From: an uncultured Actinomycetes bacterium
GTDB lineage: Bacteria; Actinomycetota; Actinomycetes; Nanopelagicales; Nanopelagicaceae
Direction of reading: 5' to 3'
DNA: 6,245 bases
Assembly (NCBI GenBank): GCA_903928395.1
Contig: CAIYQS010000179.1
Location: 1-6,245 of the forward strand
This document shows, in pieces, positions 6,131-6,245 of this stretch. Position 1 is the first letter of the stretch; each line of letters opens with the position of its first letter. The position numbers and the translations under genes are program-made. Below the pieces are notes generated by a model. That model did no database searches and was not told the origin of the DNA. It saw nothing but the letters and a program-made list of their open reading frames with translations.

Positions 6131-6245
6131 TAGTGTCCGGTTAAAAGTCGAATAACATCAGTTGGTTATAAAAATCTGTCTGATCTTGAAGTTGCCCACT
6201 GCCTGCGAAGGCTTGAGATAGCTGGGTTTTCTCAAAAACAGACAC
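6131..6245. mobile_element. Terminal part of an IS4-like insertion sequence, cut by the window end
   Basis: The segment contains the 3' end of a transposase gene (6141-6245) and the adjoining terminus, which reads TAGTGTCCGGTTAAAA on the plus strand. The exact outer boundary is uncertain because the other end lies outside the window. A palindrome CACTAGTG (6128-6135) spans the probable junction and may include target duplication. The transposase is oriented toward the minus-strand operon, so read-through from it could enter the operon. Confidence 0.6.
6141..6245 (-). CDS. IS4-family transposase, C-terminal fragment (partial at window edge)
   Basis: Thirty-four codons and a TAA stop (6143-6141) are open from the window edge. 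They contain V-S-V-F-E-K-T-Q-L near the start and finish N-Q-L-M-L-F-D-F. The 'LFEKT ... NQLxLFDF' ending is typical of IS4-type transposases of the DUF4372-containing group, as I remember them. The stop lies about 8 bp from the probable IS end, as expected. The catalytic DDE residues lie outside the window. The fragment is interrupted only by the window border, so nothing can be said about whether the element is intact. Confidence 0.62.
   Translation of the reverse strand: MSVFEKTQLSQAFAGSGQLQDQTDFYNQLMLFDF

Noticed and set aside
6110..6150. Hybrid promoter formed by the IS end (TTCGAC, 17-bp gap, TGAAAT on the minus strand)
   Set aside because: The -35 match is poor (2 of 6 by position) and the -10 only partial, so it is not listed as a feature, although the spacing is right.
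1..6245. CRISPR array, toxin-antitoxin pair or restriction/defence genes
   Set aside because: No regularly spaced repeats and no nuclease, methylase, helicase or small toxin-like frames were found on either strand.

Overview
The window looks like a chromosomal island or accessory locus of a Gram-negative proteobacterium. Sec signal peptides, two lipoboxes and outer-membrane-type lipoprotein sorting indicate a diderm. The tRNA and integrase styles fit a beta- or gammaproteobacterium, and the base composition looks moderately AT-rich by eye. The genus cannot be read from the sequence.

Left edge, + strand: a complete tRNA-Val (anticodon CAC) with its own promoter. It is followed on the same strand by a decayed tyrosine-recombinase (phage/island integrase) N-terminus carrying several in-frame stops. 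This is the usual tRNA-attB plus integrase arrangement, now dead. A minus-strand rho-independent terminator (about 513-548) and a pair of interleaved 7-bp inverted repeats (554-590) separate it from the rest.

Centre, - strand, 6053 to 623: a compact five-gene unit in which every predicted product carries an export signal. In order of transcription these are: (1) a small lipoprotein whose reading frame is broken at a run of ten C; (2) a 180-aa TPR-type lipoprotein; (3) a 540-aa periplasmic protein with an N-terminal domain like that of FlgT/LPP20-type proteins and a long Ala/Ser-rich middle; (4) a 669-aa exported protein with a small beta domain like that of the FlgT C-terminus; (5) a 223-aa helical secreted protein. 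The first three junctions are 2, 18 and 2 nt; the last is 41 nt and contains the best ribosome-binding site of the unit. No cytoplasmic enzyme, ATPase or multi-span membrane protein is present. The unit therefore looks like part of an envelope or surface assembly apparatus, but no known system is recognised and the function is open.

Right edge: the C-terminal 34 codons and terminal sequence of an IS4-like transposase gene, cut by the window end. It points in the same direction as the operon and lies only about 80 bp upstream of the first gene, so it may have replaced or altered the operon's promoter.
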